Made by a program: the position numbers and the translations under genes. The notes below the pieces were generated by a model, which saw only the letters and a list, made by a program, of their open reading frames with translations, was not told where the DNA came from and did not search any database. Source: Marasmius tenuissimus (Eukaryota > Basidiomycota > Agaricomycetes > Agaricales > Marasmiaceae). Taken from it: a DNA stretch of 64,000 nucleotides. The stretch is from NCBI GenBank assembly GCA_029532415.1, contig JAQOTA010000052.1, positions 868,001 through 932,000 of the forward strand, written 5' to 3'. Position 1 is the stretch's first letter; every line of letters starts with the position of its first letter. Below, piece by piece: positions 59,340 through 64,000 of the stretch.

Positions 59340-62300
59340 ATGTCGATTGCGGAACTGACAAGAAACTCGTTCCAAAGTGGTCTATCAGCGGCTACTGTCG
59401 GTCAGCTTCACGCGTTCGGGTTACGGTGTTCTCAATCTCTTAATTGTTTAGTGGGCTGAACTTTGCAAGCTTTTCAACTCCAAAGATGTGACAATACAGA
59501 ATTCAGAGTCGATTGAAAGCGAGATTAGCAGTAAGTTATGGCCAATAACACGGTGTGTAGGGACTGACTGACGCCGCGTTGAATATCTAGATTCGGTCTT
59601 ACTCTTATTCAGATCATATCCTGGTGACCCCGACTTGTGTAGCTATCTCAAATATGTTGTTCAAAACGGGATGGTGTCCGTCTCGGTGTTTGTCGCCACC
59701 TTCCTCCAAGCTGCACGATCTCCAGAACTCAACCACGCTGCAACATTGGACATGCTCTGTCGCATAGCCCTTGACACACACTACTCTTCCAGCCTTCCTC
59801 CCGTTGGGTCGCTTGTCGCATACGGAGAGTCACCGATTGTGATTTCTGGGATAATTCAGGATGCGTTCGCCCTTCTCCGAACCGCCCATTCTCTGCCCAT
59901 ATCGCACTTTCACCAATTGACGACTTCATCGGCTGAACTCGTGGTTGGTCTGTTATACATCCCAGGTTCTGGTTAAAATTGTACTCAAATCAGAGCTGTA
60001 GCACTTTTGTCCCGCTTAACGGACCCTTCTCAGATCCCGGCCAGCCAAGCAATGGTCCATTTCGCGGACGTAAACGATCTTTTGCAGAACTTCCGCCTTA
60101 CCCAAGATGTGAGACACGCTCTGGAATCTTTCGCGTTGCTATTGAGCCTCGCCATTGGTGATGACGCGAGGGTAGCTCGGGAATCTCAAATGATACGTAC
60201 AGAGCCCATGATACGGGATAAAGGAGACATGGTTGGATCCAATTCAAACACAGATATAGTTACTCTCAGCCTATTACTCCGTCACCTTGTGAGTATCGGA
60301 ATGTTGACCCTGTCTCTCAGACATTGACCTGTTTTCGGTTGATAGGTCACTTTCCGAGGAACAGACCACGGCGCGGGCAGCGGAGACTACCCAGCGGCCT
60401 TACTTGTCGGAATCTTTCGATGGACGTCCTGGGCCCCTGTCGCATTCTATACTCAGTTGTACCTCAGCGCTTTCAGCTGTATGTCGCAATGCACATCTCC
60501 CAAAACGGCGTTGGTTTGGAAGGCGTTCATCCTCGGCAGGGTAGGCTAGACTCCAGTTTAAGTGTACTAGAAGCCAATGCTGAACGGTAAAACTTAGCTG
60601 CCCATCATCTTGGCGTCCTTTCAAAAAAGTGTCAATGCAGAAAATACGGCCGATACAGATTGGGTAAAGTTGTGCTTTGACTCGTACGTCGACGAACCCT
60701 AACGTTACTTCTTCCTCAGAAAACTGCTCATCAGGGAGCATTCACTACGTTGATGAGACGAAATGACCTTCTCGCGGCTGTCTACAATATACTCTCCAAA
60801 GTAGAGAAACCCGAGGAGTGCGTATAGATCTCGCCCCTTAATAGTCCTGAACTCATGGCATCTGCATAGACATCGACAATTGACTCGATCCCTGATACAG
60901 CAGTGGCTTGCCCACGGTCTAGTGGACCAGCGTATCGCTGTGAGCCTAGATTCTCGAATACCAAACCTGCACGCATCTACTCTCCAAACTGAGGCGGAAG
61001 AAGCTGGGCATACCCCTGAGGTAGGAAGGTCTTCAACACCAATTGGCAGTTCCGCTCCCTTCTAAACGCTTCTGCTCGTAGTCGTACTTGGAGTGGAAAC
61101 TTTCTCGGGACAGTCCCGAAGACGTTGTGGTGTGGATGGACAAGATCTGGAGCAATTGTGCAAGTCACTCCGTATTCTGTGACTTCGTCTGTACGGTGCG
61201 GTTCTTCCTATGATTTTCAATGCGGAGGCTGAACAGTTTACGATAGCGCATAGCTGAATATACACGTCGTTACGAAGTTGAAGGGCTCAGTCAGATCTGT
61301 CGGGTTCTGCACCTACGGGATTACGCTGTGGATATCCTGGCATTACACACCAAGCTATCGGAATCGCTTTCACACATCCTACTCTTCTTAGAGGATTACA
61401 ACTGTGAAACAGTAGGTCAGTACAGTGCTGTTCGAGTACCACATTCGTCTCTCAACCTTGACCAGGGGACCCTCAAAGCGCAATCAGTCTTTTGGGAACT
61501 GTCGTACTGTTCATGCAGTCGACCTTGACGCGTTTCAAGGTGGGTGTATTCATCGTGGCATTGTGACTGATACTTAGTACTTCGCTTCGTCCCAGATCCA
61601 GCGGGATAGCTTCGTAACGAAGGATAGGCGACTGACCTATGAATATCTAATCTCCACGCCCAAGCCGTCCACGCAAAATAAACTACCCCCCGAGGATATG
61701 GGAACATTCAATGCGTGGCTTAAAACGTTATTTGACAGTAGCAGTGAAGGCATAGAAGACGCAATTCTCCGGTGTGTATTTCTGTTATCGGGTCTTGAAA
61801 CACCCTCATATGTCGGGGCACAGTTCTACACACCCGAAAACTCTGCTGCGGTTATCTCCAACCATTCTGTTGCACGCCATCGTCCTCAACTCAGAACGAA
61901 AGATCGACGATGAAACATTGAATAACGGTGTAATGTATTTCGCGGATCCTGTGCTGAATTGGACTCTCGTCAGTGTTGTGAAGGCGTTGCTGCAGGAAAT
62001 CCAACATAGAAAGTCAGTTGCCCAGAGTGCGGAATGCCGAATCACGTTTGCTTATTCCCTCGTTTCCTCCTCAGTTTCGATGCAAAAGTTCACTTTGAAG
62101 TCTTGCAGACCATTCTGGCATCACAGTCGTGCCCAAAGACTGTGATTTCGCTCTGCGGACCGCTCGCCCTTTCGTTGTTTGCCAAAATCAAACAGAAGGG
62201 AAATCAACAGCCTGGTAACTTTGATACCGAAGCCACTCAGCAGGTTATCAACGAAGTGCTTGGCACTAACCAAATAGGTCAGTGCCCCTCAGTACCCTCG

Positions 62301-62971
62301 CAGTCTCCATATGGATCTGTCACTGATACCTGCATCTCATGCATGAATACATAGTTTTCATCGACGGCTTGGTGACAACGAACCGATATGCAGCGTGGCG
62401 TAATCAGCCCAAGCAGGCCATTCAGGACGCACTGGCTTCTGCTCGTGCCGGTAAAGCTCCTTTCATCGACGTGGCACGATGTCTGCAAGTGGTGGGGCCG
62501 ACCCGACTTTTAGAACTTCTTTGGTCCCAACTTGTGGTCGCTGCGGGCGTCGGCGGATCTATGGAGGGCTGCAAGCGACTCGCAGTTTTCATGCTCACCT
62601 TGCCAATTCCTGGCTCGCCTCCACTCTTCCCGATCTTTATCAACACCGTCCTCCCTTCTTTGATATCCCACATTGACCAACTCCCGGCCTCCGAGCAAGC
62701 AGTGCAAGCGGAGTTGTTAAACTCAATAATCATATCTCTATTCACGGCTGCGATTTCTACAGAGGTCGCGGCGAGGAGTGTGGTCGGCCAGCAAGGTCCC
62801 GTACTTGGCCAACACAGTCCAGTGATGGCCAGGCGCCTGGCAATCGAATTGCGGACTCGAAAACACAGTCAAACGAGTAAAAGCTTATCACAACGGCTGA
62901 GCTCGTCTTCCTCCTGTGTGGCAAATTTCCCGATATTCATGGAACTCGGGACGCCGACAAGACCGACATAG
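59340..62971 (+). CDS. MED5: Mediator complex subunit 5
   Basis: Fifteen exons (59340-59396, 59452-59530, 59591-59947, 60002-60288, 60346-60540, 60598-60663, 60720-60817, 60870-61020, 61082-61190, 61254-61415, 61466-61539, 61578-61771, 61824-62012, 62075-62277, 62355-62971) give 945 aa. Family blocks: TRNSFQSGLSAATWAELCKL at the start, LVWKAFILGRLPIILASF, VTFRGTDHG, AEEAGHTPE, RYEVEGLSQICRVLH and LLRLSPTILLHAIVLN. It is helical throughout. Med5 (Nut1) is a fungal tail subunit that meets activators. The intron 59948-60001 is the least certain of the set. Total coding length divides by three. It ends 61 bp before the convergent ZRC1 stop. Confidence 0.85.
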
Positions 62972-63032
62972 TTGTGGTAACGTATGTATGTAGATGAAGC
63001 CTGTCATTATTCCATTGTTCATTTTTTCGCCT

Positions 63033-64000
63033 TTATACATTTCCCGTGAGCGGAGGTGCTATACGAGTATCAGCTGCGCGCCCTGATTTTCGACATATGA
63101 ATTAGGACCGGAACTCACGACAACACGCATTCTCCTGTGGGTTACATGACTGGTCTGCAGGGCAAGGGAGCAGGCAGCCTGACTCCTCCGTTGTCTGGGC
63201 GGCATGGGATCAGTAACGCAACATATGGCGATATAGATAACGGTATATGGCATACTTACCATCAGGTGTTCGTCAGGTCGCGAAGTTCTCGCGTACTCCG
63301 GTTGAATGGTACTCGAATGAACACCATGAAGGTGTAGAGTGTGCCGTATTTTGGCGGCAACCGCCATGAAATCGTGCTTGCGCGAGGCCATCACATGGAC
63401 AGACGCGACGATTTTGGTTTCGGAAAGTTGCCAGATGTGTAGCTCATGCAACGAAAGCACGCCTTCCACGTCCAAAATTGACCTGCGAACATCATCCAGG
63501 GACACTGTTGCTGGCACGGCTTGGAGAAGAATGAAAGAAGCGCTGCGGACTAAGGGCTCCGTGAGTGAGTAATCGACGAATCAGAGCACGTCAAACGCAA
63601 CGCATAACGCACCTAGCGGTAACGCTGAGGAGAATATGATACAAGTGATCACCAAACTGATGGCCGGGTCGAAGTAGTGCTTGAAACTCCAAGAACTGAG
63701 CCATATGATCAACCCTGTACCAATCACACCGATGTTGCCTAGGGCGTCGCCTAGCACATGGAGAAGTATTCCACGCATATTCATGGAACCAGAGTGAGAG
63801 TGAGAGTGCGAGTGGGACACAGGGGAACCAGGATCCGGAGATAGCGTCCTCTCCTCTTCCTCGTTGTCCAGAAGAGGTGCAGTCTCGACGTTAGCACCAC
63901 TATCAATTTCGGTGTTAGCAGTGACTGGATCTTCATCGGGTAAATGAACATTGGAAGTATGGCGAGAGTGAACTGGAGAAGTGGGTGGAGACGTCGCGGT
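63033..64000 (-). CDS. ZRC1: Cation diffusion facilitator zinc transporter (Zrc1/Cot1-like), 5' cut by window edge
   Basis: Visible exons on the minus strand: 64000-63613 (open at the edge), 63549-63260, 63182-63119 and 63082-63033. The His loop (SHSHSHSHSGS) is followed by a TM segment with the metal-binding HxxxD pair in LLHVLGDALGNIGVIG, then ISLVITCIIFSSALPL. The cytosolic C-terminal domain has PATVSLDDVRRSILDVEGVL, HELHIWQL and KIVASVHVM. The tail is Cys-rich (CLLPCPADQSCNPQENACC). These carriers load zinc or cobalt into the vacuole. About 129 codons upstream of the last junction are seen. The first TM segments are beyond the window. It is convergent with MED5. Confidence 0.88.

Overview
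The window is nuclear DNA of a filamentous basidiomycete, most likely an Agaricomycete. The evidence is the intron style (many 48-70 nt GT-AG introns, micro-exons, several GC-AG introns), the gene density (35 protein genes in 64 kb on both strands) and the products: a fungal eisosome Pil1, Elp5, Med5, a PAS-kinase-type kinase, Ssh4/Ear1 and MTM1. I see no transposon, rRNA, tRNA or CRISPR array. Exon borders were built by hand from splice consensus, reading frame and remembered family sequence. In every complete model the spliced length is a multiple of three. The ZRC1-like gene is cut by the right edge.

Layout: 0-11 kb holds LSM1, a long Spp1-like PHD protein, Stm1, a histidine-phosphatase protein, MEMO and ribosomal protein eL32. 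12-23 kb holds a PAS-kinase-like kinase, eEF1A, an atypical SDR, a dienelactone hydrolase with 13 exons, a membrane GNAT protein and Elp5. 23-36 kb holds a disordered unknown protein, aspartate aminotransferase, AspRS, a small one-TM protein, Ssh4/Ear1, Snf4 (AMPK gamma) and a Tudor splicing factor (SPF30). 36-40 kb holds a decayed-looking stretch and a divergent pair of paralogues of unknown function. 40-51 kb holds Pil1, eIF4E, Mtm1, Vam7, a membrane methyltransferase, Rio2 and Naa40. 51-64 kb holds a GRIP golgin, Pex14, mitochondrial EF-Tu, glycine cleavage H protein, a complex I ESSS subunit, Med5 and a zinc transporter.

Most genes are housekeeping, with a bias to translation and ribosome work (eEF1A, EF-Tu, eIF4E, eL32, Stm1, AspRS, Rio2, Elp5). 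Many lie head to head with start codons only 100-250 bp apart, or tail to tail with 60-350 bp between stops. I see no operon-like or secondary-metabolite logic.

The most unusual signal is the head-to-head pair at 36.9-40.1 kb. The two proteins share a roughly 75-residue domain that I cannot assign to a family, and their coding blocks have identical lengths (157 nt, then 69 nt) with the same intron phases. Other points for a second look are four clear GC-AG introns, one of them with an overlapping GT donor 2 nt upstream, an exactly 10-bp-phased repeat upstream of the SDR gene, and one intron in the hydrolase gene that cannot be closed with GT-AG.
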